Assembly: GCF_001273775.1 (NCBI RefSeq)
Contig: NZ_CP011801.1
Coordinates: 2,396,001-2,460,000, forward strand
DNA from: Nitrospira moscoviensis
GTDB taxonomy: Bacteria > Nitrospirota > Nitrospiria > Nitrospirales > Nitrospiraceae
Direction of reading: 5' to 3'
Length of the DNA: 64,000 bases
Of this stretch, positions 46,239-55,549 are shown piece by piece. The stretch's first letter is position 1, and the number at the start of each line of letters is the position of its first letter. A model generated the notes under the pieces. The model was given only the letters and a program-made list of their open reading frames with translations. It was not told where the DNA came from and searched no databases. The position numbers and the translations under genes are program-made.

Positions 46239-48020
46239 ATGCCGCAACACCATCGCTCCGTACCCGAGCTCTTCCGCCAGCTGTGGACCTTCCTCCGGCC
46301 CTTCCGGTGGAAGCTCTTCGGCCTGTGGCTCATCGCCATGCTGTCGATCCCGCTCAACATGTTGACGCCGCTGCCGCTGACCATCGCCGTCGACAGCATC
46401 ATCGGATCGCGCCCGCTGCCGGCCTGGCTCCGGGCGCTGGCGCCCGCGTTTCTGCAATCGGACACCGCGGCGCTCCTGACCCTGGTGCTCGCCGGCTACA
46501 TCGGAGTGGCCCTCGCGGCGCAACTGCAGGGGCTGGCCCTGTGGCGGATCTCTTCCTACGTCGGCGAGCGGATGATCTTCGCGTTTCGCGGGCGGCTCTT
46601 CGAGCATCTCCAGCACATCTGCGCCTCCTATCATGACCAACAGGGGCCGATGGATTCCGTGTACCGGCTGCAGCACGACGCCGCGTCGGTGAAGCAGATC
46701 CCGATCGACGCGGTGATCCCGTTCATGCGGGCCCTGTGCATGTTGCTCGGGCTCGGCCTCCTCATGCTCGTCATCGATTGGCAGTTCGCCCTCGTGGCGC
46801 TCGGCATGCTGCCCGTCTTGTTCGTCCTCACCCGGCAATGCGGCCGGCGCCTGCGCGCCACGTGGTCGGAGGTGAAGTCGACGGAAAGCGCGACGATCGC
46901 CTGCGCGCAGGAAGTCCTCGGCGCCAGCCGCATCGTGAAGGCGTTCGGCCGGGAAACGCACGAGCACCGGCGCTTCCTCGGCCATGCGGAGAATTGGGTA
47001 CGGACGCACAACTCCCTCGCCTCCGTGGGCAGCGGCTTCGATTTCCTGTTCGGCATGGCGGTCGCCTGCGGCACGGCCGTCGCCCTCGTCGTGGGTCTCG
47101 GGCACGTGAAATCCGGCCGCCTGTCCATGGGCGATTTCCTGCTCCTCATGGCCTACATGGCCCAGCTGGCCGGCCCGCTCGACATGGCGACGAAGAAGAT
47201 GGCCGAGTTGCAGTCGTGCCTCGTCGGTTTCCGTCGCGCGCTGGCGATTCTGGACATCCCGCCCGTGATCGCCGACCGGCCGGAGGCCCGACCCTTGGCG
47301 CGCGCCCGCGGCGGCGTCGTCTTCAAGGGTGTGTCCTTCGCCTACCCGGGTTCCGCGCCGGTGCTCCGCAGCGTCTCGTTCGCCGTCCCGCCCGGCACCA
47401 AAGTCGGCATCATGGGCACGAGCGGAGCCGGCAAATCCACGTTGCTGAATCTGCTGACGCGGTTCGCGGATCCCGATGACGGCGCCATCCTGCTGGATGG
47501 CGTCGATCTCCGCGATTACCGCCTCACGGACCTGCGCCGGCAGTTCGCGATCGTGCCGCAGGACCCGATCCTCTTTTCCACCACGATCGGCGAGAATATC
47601 CGCTACGGCAATCTGGAGGCGACGCAAGCCGAGATCGAAGCCGCCGCGCGCGCCGCGCACGCGCACGCGTTCATTCGGCAGCGGCCGCTGGGCTACGACA
47701 CGCCCGTGGGCGAGCGGGGCGCGCGCCTGTCCGGCGGCGAGCGGCAGCGCATCGCGCTGGCCCGCGCCTTCCTCCGCGACGCGCCCATCGTCATTCTCGA
47801 CGAGCCGACCAGCGCGCTCGACGCCCGTACCGAAGCGGATCTAATCGAGGTGTTGGAGGAGCTGACCCGGGGACGCACGACGTTCCTGATCACTCACCGA
47901 CCGGGCACGCTCAAGGCCTGCGACATTCAGCTGGTCTTGAAGCAGGGCCGCGTCTCGCTGCACGCGCTCGACCTCGATCAGCCGACCCCGCCGACCGTCT
48001 TGGAGCCCGTCACCGTGTGA
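46239..48020 (+). CDS. ABC exporter (fused permease and ATPase)
   Basis: A 593-residue half-transporter. Five or six membrane segments (about 20-310), then an ATPase domain with Walker A GTSGAGKST, Q-loop FAIVPQDPILFS, signature LSGGERQRIAL and Walker B VILDEPTSALD. It resembles lipid- or drug-exporting ABCB-type proteins such as MsbA. The start is uncertain: ATGs at 46200 and 46239 and a TTG at 46173 are in frame. A sigma-54-like start near 46193 would favour 46239. Confidence 0.9.
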   Translation: MPQHHRSVPELFRQLWTFLRPFRWKLFGLWLIAMLSIPLNMLTPLPLTIAVDSIIGSRPLPAWLRALAPAFLQSDTAALLTLVLAGYIGVALAAQLQGLALWRISSYVGERMIFAFRGRLFEHLQHICASYHDQQGPMDSVYRLQHDAASVKQIPIDAVIPFMRALCMLLGLGLLMLVIDWQFALVALGMLPVLFVLTRQCGRRLRATWSEVKSTESATIACAQEVLGASRIVKAFGRETHEHRRFLGHAENWVRTHNSLASVGSGFDFLFGMAVACGTAVALVVGLGHVKSGRLSMGDFLLLMAYMAQLAGPLDMATKKMAELQSCLVGFRRALAILDIPPVIADRPEARPLARARGGVVFKGVSFAYPGSAPVLRSVSFAVPPGTKVGIMGTSGAGKSTLLNLLTRFADPDDGAILLDGVDLRDYRLTDLRRQFAIVPQDPILFSTTIGENIRYGNLEATQAEIEAAARAAHAHAFIRQRPLGYDTPVGERGARLSGGERQRIALARAFLRDAPIVILDEPTSALDARTEADLIEVLEELTRGRTTFLITHRPGTLKACDIQLVLKQGRVSLHALDLDQPTPPTVLEPVTV

Positions 48021-48021
48021 C

Positions 48022-48078
48022 TCCTACCCCGTTATCCCGTTACCCCACTACCCCGTTACTCCGTTACCCCGTTACCCC
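48022..48078. repeat. Family E repeat
   Basis: CCCCGTTATCCCGTTACCCC words in one orientation only. They fill the space between two convergent genes and overlap the stop region of the second. Confidence 0.65.
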
Positions 48079-48380
48079 TTGATTTCGCGCTCGGCTTCCA
48101 GCCAGTGGTCCAACGCCTGTTCTTGCGGATAGCCGCGGGATTCGAAGATCAGATAGGCCCGTTCTTGTATCCGCACGTGCAGGTCCGGCTCCGGCGCGCG
48201 CGCGACCTCAGCAGTTTCAGAGGAGGCGGCGGGCGCCGGCTGCGCCTCCTCATCCGTATCCGTTTCGCGCGGTGCCTCCGCCGGAGGCGCGGGGGCCAGA
48301 CGCCCAGACGTGTTCCGGGATCCGGTCCGCGCCGTCGACGTGGCTCTCGTTCGCTTCGGCTTGCGTGCTTTCTCGGCCAT
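48072..48380 (-). CDS. DUF2934-type protein
   Basis: A 102-residue protein. The first 65 residues are basic then acidic and low-complexity. The C-terminal IQERAYLIFESRGYPQEQAL and DHWLEAEREI form the DUF2934 motif, found in small proteins of unknown role. It is convergent with the ABC exporter gene and 14 bases after the next gene upstream. Confidence 0.8.
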   Translation of the reverse strand: MAEKARKPKRTRATSTARTGSRNTSGRLAPAPPAEAPRETDTDEEAQPAPAASSETAEVARAPEPDLHVRIQERAYLIFESRGYPQEQALDHWLEAEREIKG

Positions 48381-48394
48381 CGCGCACCGGGCGG

Positions 48395-49093
48395 TTACGG
48401 CTGCGGTTCGTCCGAGCGTCCGGCGATCTTCGACCGTTCCTCACCCGACAAGGCCTTCACCGTGGTGGCGGTGCCCATGTCGGAGGCTTCGACTCGGACG
48501 TGATCCCCCACCTTGAATCGGCAGCCGGACGATCCGCCGACGATGAAGCCGGAGCCGCGGGCGACATCCTGATTGGCTTTCGGATCGGTGGAGCCGACCA
48601 CGTCCTTCAGTGTCGAGGGATCTTTGGTGGGCGGACCCATCTGATGCTCCGCCTGCTGTCGATTGGGATCGTTCAACGCTTGCCGCTGTCCCTCGCTCCC
48701 CTTCTGTCGCTGCTCGCCGGCCGCGGTCGGCGGAATCTCTTTCCGCTCCTTTACGCCTTCACGACTGGTCGAGAATGTGGTTCCTTGCGCGTCGTCGCAA
48801 ACTATGTTGGTGTCTTTGGTGACCTGCAAGTGAATCGATTGGCCTCGATCGCCTTCAATGACGAACTGATCCCCTTCGACGGACGCGATGCGGCCGATGA
48901 TGATCTCCGGTCCGCCGAGAATCACGTTCGATGAACCGGACCCCGGTACCCCGAGGCCCTGCTGGCTCTGCTGCTGCGAGGTCTCGCCTTGCGCCACGCC
49001 CGGCTTCTTGGACTCCGAAGCCGCGGCCGCCTGGGCGGCTGCGCCGGCGATGAGAATCGAGAGCCCCGTCATGATGATGCGGTGGTGAATCAT
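48395..49093 (-). CDS. Exported beta-barrel-unit protein of unknown function
   Basis: A 232-residue protein with a signal peptide (1-25) and AGGAGG before the ATG. The unit IIGRIASVEGDQFVIEGDRGQ with SIHLQVTKDTNI resembles the small barrel units in the proteins at 20638 and 21738. A second unit lies near the C-terminus (KVGDHVRVEASDMGTATTV). The middle is Gln-rich. It probably acts in the envelope. A sigma-54-like promoter with site 'i' lies upstream. Confidence 0.72.
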   Translation of the reverse strand: MIHHRIIMTGLSILIAGAAAQAAAASESKKPGVAQGETSQQQSQQGLGVPGSGSSNVILGGPEIIIGRIASVEGDQFVIEGDRGQSIHLQVTKDTNIVCDDAQGTTFSTSREGVKERKEIPPTAAGEQRQKGSEGQRQALNDPNRQQAEHQMGPPTKDPSTLKDVVGSTDPKANQDVARGSGFIVGGSSGCRFKVGDHVRVEASDMGTATTVKALSGEERSKIAGRSDEPQP

Positions 49094-49163
49094 GCTGGTC
49101 CTCCTATTGGGCGAATGAGTAGTACATCGGTGGGCCACGAGAGCCGTCGCTCATAATCATCTC

Positions 49164-49178
49164 GCAAAATTCAGACCT
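49164..49178 (-). promoter_or_regulatory. Sigma-54 promoter for the exported barrel protein
   Basis: On the minus strand AGGTCTGAATTTTGCGA has GG-N10-GC and TTTTGC. Site 'i' is 94-114 bp upstream. Confidence 0.52.
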
Positions 49179-49263
49179 CCACCCGGTGAGCGATCCACGC
49201 GCGGAAAGCCATGCACCGGACCTTGGAACGCCTCTTCGCCGTGCAGGCACAGCGCGGGCGCCG

Positions 49264-49296
49264 GTCCAAGCTGTCTTCGCGCCAGACAAAACGTCC
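49264..49296. promoter_or_regulatory. Paired-palindrome activator site 'i'
   Basis: GTCCAAGCTGTCT and AGACAAAACGTCC have centres 20 bp apart. Each keeps only one good half-site, so this is the weakest pair. Confidence 0.45.
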
Positions 49297-49337
49297 GCAG
49301 AGAAACGGCCGCCGGCAAGGGTTTTCCCCGCTGGAAC

Positions 49338-49381
49338 CTGGTAGGCTCCCTAGTGGACGGATTGCCCTTCGATGATAGGGA
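49338..49381 (+). promoter_or_regulatory. CCTAGT-class promoter for the metal-efflux operon
   Basis: CTGGTAGGCTCCCTAGTGG is followed after 19 bases by TAGGGA (49376-49381). Start near 49388, 40 nt before the ATG at 49428. Confidence 0.58.
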
Positions 49382-49427
49382 GTAGTATCTTTTCCTTGTG
49401 CGGTACAATCCACGGAACAATGCCGGG

Positions 49428-50705
49428 ATGAAAAGCCGAATCACAGCCTGGTTGTGTGTCTTGACGCTGGCAGCAGGCCTCAGCGTGGCTCCCCCCGTCC
49501 TGGCGGAAACCGACACGGCCTATACCCTGCCGGATATCATCGCCTTGAGCCTCACCCGACACCCCTCCGTAGCCTCCGCCGAGGGCGTGGTGGATCAGCG
49601 CGTCGGCCAGCGGGTCGCCGCCGGCGCCTATCCCAATCCCTCGTTCAGCGGAGCCGGCGGCCACGGCATCCTGCGGGACGGCGGACGGCAAGACCTGCTC
49701 GCCGCAGCCCAGCAACGATTGGAGCTCTCCGAGTACAACGTGAGCATCGGGCAGCCGCTGGAGTGGCCGGCCAAACGGGCGGCGCGCAAGAGCGCGGCCG
49801 AGGCGGCGCTGGCCGGATCGTCCTTCGGCCTCGTCGAGACGCGGCTCAATCTGACCACCGACGTGAAAGTCGCCTTTTTCGACTTGCTCCTCGCCCTCCG
49901 CGATCTGGAGCTGTCGAAGCAGAACGTGACCATCGTCGAGGACGTCCGCCGGATCGTGGGCGTCCGCGTGCGATTGGGCGAAGCGCCGCAGTTCGACCTC
50001 ATTAAAGCGGACGTGGAAGTCCTGAAGGCCAACCAAGCCGTGACCCGCGCGGAAAACACCGTGCGCGTCAATCGCGTGATCCTCGACACCCTGACCGGCG
50101 GCGCCTTGGGATCGACCTATCAGGTCCGCGGCGATTTCCTGATCTATCCGGGCGGCCTCAACACCGAGCAGTTGGTAGCGCGCGCGGCGACCGAACACCC
50201 GGCGGTGCTCCGTCTGCAGAAATTCGTGGAACAGGCCGATCGCAGCATCGAGTTCCAGCGGCAGAACCGCGTGCCGAATCTGACGGTGAACGGCAGCTAT
50301 TTCCGTGAAATCGGCCGCGAAGCGTATGTCGCGGGCTTTACGGTGCCGACTCCGCTGTGGTACCAGCAACAGGGTGAAATCGCGGCGTCGTTGGGCGCCA
50401 AGCGCACGGAAGAAGCGGAGCTGCTGCGCACCCGCAACGAGCTGTTCCGTCAGGTCAACCAGTTCTATCAGGAAGCGCAGACGGCTCAGAAGCTGATCGA
50501 GGTATTGGAGAAGGGGCTCTTGAAACAGGCCGAGGAGGCGCTGCGCATCGCCAAGTTCAGCTTTCAGCAGGGGGCCGCCAGCTTGCTCGAAGTCTTGGAC
50601 GCGCAGCGGGTCCAGCGCCAGATTCTCTTCGACTACGCGGAAGCCCGCTACCAATTGTCCGTCGCCCTGTCCCGCCTCGAACGCGCGGTGGGAGGCACGT
50701 TGTGA
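49428..50705 (+). CDS. TolC/CusC-type outer-membrane efflux protein
   Basis: A 425-residue protein with a signal peptide (1-28). Two outer-membrane-efflux repeats with long coiled helices (SLTRHPSVASAEG and QPLEWPAKRAARKSAAEAAL mark the first, SFQQGAASLLEVLDAQRV the second). It would form the outer-membrane channel for the pump encoded downstream. The operon order is channel, adaptor and pump. Confidence 0.92.
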   Translation: MKSRITAWLCVLTLAAGLSVAPPVLAETDTAYTLPDIIALSLTRHPSVASAEGVVDQRVGQRVAAGAYPNPSFSGAGGHGILRDGGRQDLLAAAQQRLELSEYNVSIGQPLEWPAKRAARKSAAEAALAGSSFGLVETRLNLTTDVKVAFFDLLLALRDLELSKQNVTIVEDVRRIVGVRVRLGEAPQFDLIKADVEVLKANQAVTRAENTVRVNRVILDTLTGGALGSTYQVRGDFLIYPGGLNTEQLVARAATEHPAVLRLQKFVEQADRSIEFQRQNRVPNLTVNGSYFREIGREAYVAGFTVPTPLWYQQQGEIAASLGAKRTEEAELLRTRNELFRQVNQFYQEAQTAQKLIEVLEKGLLKQAEEALRIAKFSFQQGAASLLEVLDAQRVQRQILFDYAEARYQLSVALSRLERAVGGTL

Positions 50706-50818
50706 ACGGTCTATCTGGTGCGCGGTCTGTCCGGTCTATCTGGTGCGACAACCAAACAAACGAAACAAACCAGACAAACCAGATAGACCGAATAGACCAG
50801 ATAGACCAAACAAACGAT
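50706..50818. repeat. Family D inverted repeat in the efflux operon
   Basis: GGTCTATCTGGTGCGCGGTC words face ACCAGACAAACCAGATAGACC-like words (shortened). It fills the 128-base gap between channel and adaptor genes. It extends the adaptor's open frame upstream but is unlikely to be coding. Confidence 0.7.
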
Positions 50819-50833
50819 ACTGATGGTCATCGT

Positions 50834-52030
50834 GTGACGACGAAACCTGTACACTCCCTGATCGCCCTCGCCCTGCTCAGCCTGACTCTCGCCTGCAACA
50901 ACGGCACCGCCGGAGAGGCGGCCGACAAGAAGCCGGAGCGGCCGAGCAGCGCCAGCGGCATCGTGCGGTTGACGGCCGAAGAGATCAAGACGGGCGACAT
51001 CGTCGTGCAGCCCGCCGCCCGCGGCGACTTCACGACGCACCGGGATTTTCCCGCCACCGTCGTACCCGACCACCATTCGACCGCCGACATCACCGCGCTG
51101 GTCCGGGGCCGCGTCGTGGACGTGTATGCCGACCTGGGCCAGCAGGTCAAAGGCGGGGATCTCCTGGCGATGCTCTACAGCAGCGAGCTCGGCATCGCGC
51201 AGTCCGCCTATCTAAAGGCGCTGGCGAAGCTCTACGTGGCCGAACGCTCCTACGAGCGCGCCCAGATGCTGCTTCAGGAAAAGGTCATCGGGCTCGCGGA
51301 ATCGCAGCGCCGGCAGGGCGAGATGTTGAGCCTACAGGCCGAAATGCGCGAAGCCCAAGATCGGCTCCGGCTCTTCGGGATGAATGACGACCAAATCCGC
51401 CAGCTGGATCGGGACAAGAAGATCCATTCGTACGTGCCCATCACCGCGCCGTTCGACAGCCGCGTCATCGCGCGCAACCTCACCAAGGGGGAAGTCGTCG
51501 AAGTGACCGAGAAGTTGTTCACGGTCGCCGATCTGTCGGAGGTCTGGGTGATCGCCAACATTCCGGAAAAAGACATCCCGTTCATCCGGGCCGATATCGG
51601 GGGGGCGAACAAATCCAGCGTGGAGCAGAAGGTCGACGTACTGCTGACCGCCTATCCCGGCGAGGTGTTTCACGGGAAGGTAACCTATATCGGGGACGTG
51701 CTCGACCCGGCGACCCGCACCATGAGCCTGCGGCTTGAGCTGCCCAATCCGGAACGGAAGCTCAAGCCGCAGATGTACGCGACGATCCGCGTCCATTCGA
51801 TGCCGGAACGGAACGTCCTCATGCTGCCGGAACATGCCGTCCAGCGGGAACGCGACCGGCGCTTCGTGTTCATCCAGCGCGACGCGACCACGTTCGAAGC
51901 GCGGGACGTCCTCATCGGCGAAGGCAACGGCGACGTGGTCCGCATTCTCGACGGGCTCCGCGAGGGCGAACCGGTCGTGGTCAGAGGCGCCTTCATTCTC
52001 AAATCTGAACTCTTCGGGGACGAGATTTAG
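50834..52030 (+). CDS. RND periplasmic adaptor lipoprotein (CusB/CzcB-like)
   Basis: A 398-residue protein. A GTG at 50834 gives a lipoprotein signal (LLSLTLACN). The domains follow the membrane-fusion-protein order: barrel strands (FPATVVPDHHSTADITALVRG, split), a lipoyl part with GRVVDVYADLGQQVKGGDLL, a helical hairpin, and the C-terminal barrel (LPEHAVQRERDRRFVF). It would link the pump to the TolC-like channel. Confidence 0.9.
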   Translation: MTTKPVHSLIALALLSLTLACNNGTAGEAADKKPERPSSASGIVRLTAEEIKTGDIVVQPAARGDFTTHRDFPATVVPDHHSTADITALVRGRVVDVYADLGQQVKGGDLLAMLYSSELGIAQSAYLKALAKLYVAERSYERAQMLLQEKVIGLAESQRRQGEMLSLQAEMREAQDRLRLFGMNDDQIRQLDRDKKIHSYVPITAPFDSRVIARNLTKGEVVEVTEKLFTVADLSEVWVIANIPEKDIPFIRADIGGANKSSVEQKVDVLLTAYPGEVFHGKVTYIGDVLDPATRTMSLRLELPNPERKLKPQMYATIRVHSMPERNVLMLPEHAVQRERDRRFVFIQRDATTFEARDVLIGEGNGDVVRILDGLREGEPVVVRGAFILKSELFGDEI

Positions 52031-52057
52031 CCAGACCGTGCGAAACCCGCAACCTCC

Positions 52058-52104
52058 GCCAACCTGTCGCCTCACGCTTCACGCGTCATGCGTCACGCAC
52101 CATG
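52058..52104. repeat. Family G repeat between adaptor and pump genes
   Basis: CCTCACGCTTCACGCGTCAT and GCGTCACGCACC words directly precede the pump start codon. The word is the same as in the repeat inside the hybrid kinase (2307). Confidence 0.6.
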
Positions 52105-55100
52105 TCGTCCTTCATTGACTTGGCTCTCCGGCAGCGCGTGCTGGTGATCGCCCTGGCGCTCATCCTGGCCGCCGGCGGTCTGTATGCGTTCCGCACGATC
52201 GCAATCGACGCCTTTCCCGACGTGACGACGGTGCTCGTGCAGGTCGTCACCGAGGCGCAAGGGCTCTCGCCGGCTGAAATCGAACGTTTCGTCACCTTCC
52301 CGTTGGAATTGCAGTTGACCGGCGCGCCCGGGCTGACCGATATCCGCTCGCTCTCGAAGGTCGGCCTCTCGATGATCACCTTGGTGTTCCGCGACGACAT
52401 CGACATCTATCTGGCCCGCCAGGTCGTGCTGGAGCGGATCCTCGAAGTCCAGGATAATCTGCCGCCGGGCGCCGTGTCGCAACTCGTGCCGAATTCGACC
52501 GCGCTCGGGGAGGTCTATCAGTTCTATCTGGAAGGGCCGCACGACGAGGATCCGGACTTCGTCATGACGGACGCCGAGCTGATGGAACGGCGCACGTTCG
52601 AAGATTGGGTCGTCCGCCCGCTGCTCAAGGGCCTCCCCGATGTCGTGGATGTGAACTCGATCGGCGGCTTCGTCAAGCAGTATCAGGTCATGGTCGAGCC
52701 GGGCCTCCTGCGCAAGTACGACCTGGCCCTGCACGACGTGTTCGAGGCCGTGGCCAAAAACAACGCCAACGCCGGCGGCAACATTCTGGAAAAGGGCGCG
52801 GAGAAGTACATCATCCGCGGCGTCGGCCTCATCAAGACACTGCACGACGTCGAGAACATCGTTGTCAAGGAAGCCCACGGCACGCCGGTCTACGTGCGCG
52901 ACGTGGCCGAAGTGCAGATCGGCCACGCCGTGCGGCACGGCGCCGCCGTGCTCAACGGCAAGCGCGAAGTCGTGGCCGGCATCGTCCTGATGCTGCGGGG
53001 CGGCAACGCCCGCGAGGTCGTCCAGAGCGTGAAGGACAAGATCCAGGAGATCCACGAGAAAAAGATTCTGCCCAGGGGGCTCCGGATCGTGCCGTTCTAC
53101 GACCGCATCGAGCTCATCGTGGCGGCCCTGAACACCGTCTACAAGGCGTTGCTGGAAGGGATCGTCCTGGTCATCGTCGTCCTCTTCCTGTTCCTCGGGA
53201 ACGTGCGCAGCGCCCTCATCGTCACGGCCACGCTCATCGTCGCGCCGCTCACGACCTTCATCGTCATGGGCGAGGTCGGCTTGACGGCCAACCTCATGTC
53301 CCTGGGGGGCCTGGTCATCGCGATCGGCATGATGGTGGACGGCTCGGTCGTAGTCGTGGAAAACGTCTACCGCCACTTGGCCGAACACCCCACCACGCCG
53401 GCGAATCGCGCGGCGGTCGTCTTGCGCGCGACGGCGGAGGTGGCCCAGCCGGTCCTCTTCGGCATTCTGATCATCATCCTGGTCTTTCTCCCGATCCTGA
53501 CGCTCGAAGGCATGGAGGGCAAGATGTTCAAGCCCCTCGCCTACACGATCATGATCGCCCTCCTGGTGTCCCTCTTCCTATCCCTGACGCTCTCGCCGGC
53601 CCTCTGCTCGCTGGCGCTCAAAGACGCGCGGGAAGAAGACACGTGGATCCTGCGCTGGGCCAAGCGCGCCTATACGCCGGTGCTCCATTGGGCGCTCGGG
53701 CACCGCCGCGCCGTCGTGGCGGGCGCGGCAGCGCTCCTCGCGGGCAGCCTCGCCCTGTTTCCTTTTCTGGGCGGCGAATTCATCCCCATTCTCAATGAAG
53801 CCGCCATCACGCCGCAGATGATCCGCCTGCCCAACATCTCGCTGGAGAAATCGATCGAGATCGAAAAGGAAATGCAGCGCGCGGTGCTCGAGTTCCCGGA
53901 GGTCCGCATGGTCGTCTCGAAAATCGGCCGCTCCGAGCTGGGCAACGACCCGCAGGAGCCGAACGCCAGCGATCCCGTCGTCTTGCTGAAACCGATGGAC
54001 GAATGGACCACCGCCGGCACGAAGCCCGAACTGGACGACGCGATCCGGAAGCGGATCGAGAAGGTGCCCGGCGCGAACTTTCTGATGAGCCAGCCCATCC
54101 AACAGCGGGTGGACGAACTGTTGTCGGGCGTGCGGTCCGAGGCGACCGTCAAAGTGATCGGCGAGGATCTTGAAACGCTGCGGAAGCTCGCCGACCAGAT
54201 CCAAGGCATCATGACCGGCATTACCGGCGTCCGCGACGTCCGGGTGGAGCAGCTCTTCGGACAGGCCTATCTCACCATCCATATCGATCGCGGCAAGATC
54301 GCCCGGCACGGCATCAACGTGGCGCACATCCGCGAGATCATCTCCACTGCGATCGGGGCGGAGGCGGCCACGCGGGTGTACGAAGGCCAGAAGCGGTTCG
54401 ATCTGATCCTCCGCTACCCCGAGCGCTACCGGAACAGCGTGGATACCATCGGCCATATTCTGCTGACCACCGCGTCCGGCGCGCTCGTCCCGCTCGGCGA
54501 TCTGGCGAAGATCGAGCTGCAGGAAGGGCCCGCCCTGATCAGCCGCGAGGGGCTTCAGCGGCGGATCTACGTGGGCTTCAACACGTTCGGCCGCGACATC
54601 GAAAGCATCGTAGAAGAAGCGCAGCGGAAGATCGGACGGCAGGTGCAGCTGCCGCAGGGCTATCATCTCGTGTGGGGCGGCTCGTTCGAAAACATGCAGC
54701 GGGCGATGGCGCGGCTGCAGATCATCGTGCCGATCACCATCGGGCTCATCTATTTGCTCTTGTACGCCTCCTTCAATTCCGTGCGGCACGCCTCACTCAT
54801 TATCGTGAATCTGCCGCTGGCGCTGATCGGCGGCATCGTGGCGCTCTGGGCGACGGGCGAATATCTGAGCGTGCCGGCCTCGGTCGGCTTCATCAACCTG
54901 TTCGGGATCGCGGTCCTGAACGGCATCGTGCTCGTCTCGTATATCAATCAACTCCGGGCGGAAGGCGTCTCCACGGAAGCGGCGGTCGTCCGCGGCTGCC
55001 TGCTGCGGCTCAGGCCGGTGCTCATGACGGCGCTCGTCGGCATGCTCGGCCTGTTTCCTCTGGCGCTGTCGCACGGCATCGGCTCGGAAGTGCAGCGTCC

Positions 55101-55269
55101 GCTGGCCGTGGTCGTGATCGGCGGGCTCGTGAGCTCCACGCTGCTCACCCTGGTCGTCCTGCCTACGCTGTACGGCTGGTTCGCCGGCGCCCGCCCGTCC
55201 GCGGCAGCCCACCCCGCCTCGGTACCCGAACTCCGCCCGGCCGAAGCCGGCGCTCAGCCCGTTCATTGA
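52102..55269 (+). CDS. RND heavy-metal efflux pump (CusA/CzcA family)
   Basis: A 1055-residue inner-membrane pump with twelve membrane segments and two large periplasmic loops. FPDVTTVLVQVVTEAQGLSP and LEVQDNLPPGAVSQLVPNST (opening loop) are typical of the HME branch. The proton-relay Asp and Glu lie in GMMVDGSVVVVENVY. The methionine triad of CusA cannot be confirmed by eye, so the ion (Cu, Zn, Co or Cd) is open. The ATG directly follows a family G repeat and has no ribosome site. Confidence 0.94.
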   Translation: MSSFIDLALRQRVLVIALALILAAGGLYAFRTIAIDAFPDVTTVLVQVVTEAQGLSPAEIERFVTFPLELQLTGAPGLTDIRSLSKVGLSMITLVFRDDIDIYLARQVVLERILEVQDNLPPGAVSQLVPNSTALGEVYQFYLEGPHDEDPDFVMTDAELMERRTFEDWVVRPLLKGLPDVVDVNSIGGFVKQYQVMVEPGLLRKYDLALHDVFEAVAKNNANAGGNILEKGAEKYIIRGVGLIKTLHDVENIVVKEAHGTPVYVRDVAEVQIGHAVRHGAAVLNGKREVVAGIVLMLRGGNAREVVQSVKDKIQEIHEKKILPRGLRIVPFYDRIELIVAALNTVYKALLEGIVLVIVVLFLFLGNVRSALIVTATLIVAPLTTFIVMGEVGLTANLMSLGGLVIAIGMMVDGSVVVVENVYRHLAEHPTTPANRAAVVLRATAEVAQPVLFGILIIILVFLPILTLEGMEGKMFKPLAYTIMIALLVSLFLSLTLSPALCSLALKDAREEDTWILRWAKRAYTPVLHWALGHRRAVVAGAAALLAGSLALFPFLGGEFIPILNEAAITPQMIRLPNISLEKSIEIEKEMQRAVLEFPEVRMVVSKIGRSELGNDPQEPNASDPVVLLKPMDEWTTAGTKPELDDAIRKRIEKVPGANFLMSQPIQQRVDELLSGVRSEATVKVIGEDLETLRKLADQIQGIMTGITGVRDVRVEQLFGQAYLTIHIDRGKIARHGINVAHIREIISTAIGAEAATRVYEGQKRFDLILRYPERYRNSVDTIGHILLTTASGALVPLGDLAKIELQEGPALISREGLQRRIYVGFNTFGRDIESIVEEAQRKIGRQVQLPQGYHLVWGGSFENMQRAMARLQIIVPITIGLIYLLLYASFNSVRHASLIIVNLPLALIGGIVALWATGEYLSVPASVGFINLFGIAVLNGIVLVSYINQLRAEGVSTEAAVVRGCLLRLRPVLMTALVGMLGLFPLALSHGIGSEVQRPLAVVVIGGLVSSTLLTLVVLPTLYGWFAGARPSAAAHPASVPELRPAEAGAQPVH

Positions 55270-55421
55270 TCGTCGTCATCCCCCAACACATCGCGGAGAT
55301 CAACCCGGCGGAGGACCGCACGCGCTTCGCACGCGCGCGGAAGCTGTCAATTAAATCAATTAACAATGACACGGCGGATGGAAGAAGCGATCAGTCTCGG
55401 CAAGTCATGTGAAAATACCCG

Positions 55422-55543
55422 CAGGCTGTTCAAAAAGACCGTCCGGCAAGGCCGCATCGAGCGAAAGGCCGAGGCGTACGCGGTTGGTACGTTGAGGCTT
55501 GAGCGACGCGAGAACGCCGCTGGCGGCTTTTATCAACAGCCTG
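55422..55543. mobile_element. MITE-like element (copy 1), 122 bp
   Basis: Ends CAGGCTGTTCAAAAAGACC and GGCTTTTATCAACAGCCTG. Interior GGTACGTTGAGG and GAGAACGC are shared with copy 2. No open frame inside. The gap 55270-55549 otherwise shows nothing. Confidence 0.65.
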
Positions 55544-55549
55544 AGCCTG

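Noticed and set aside
49350..50654. 434-codon minus-strand frame opposite the TolC-like gene
   Set aside because: Antisense shadow; the plus frame has a signal peptide and efflux-protein motifs.
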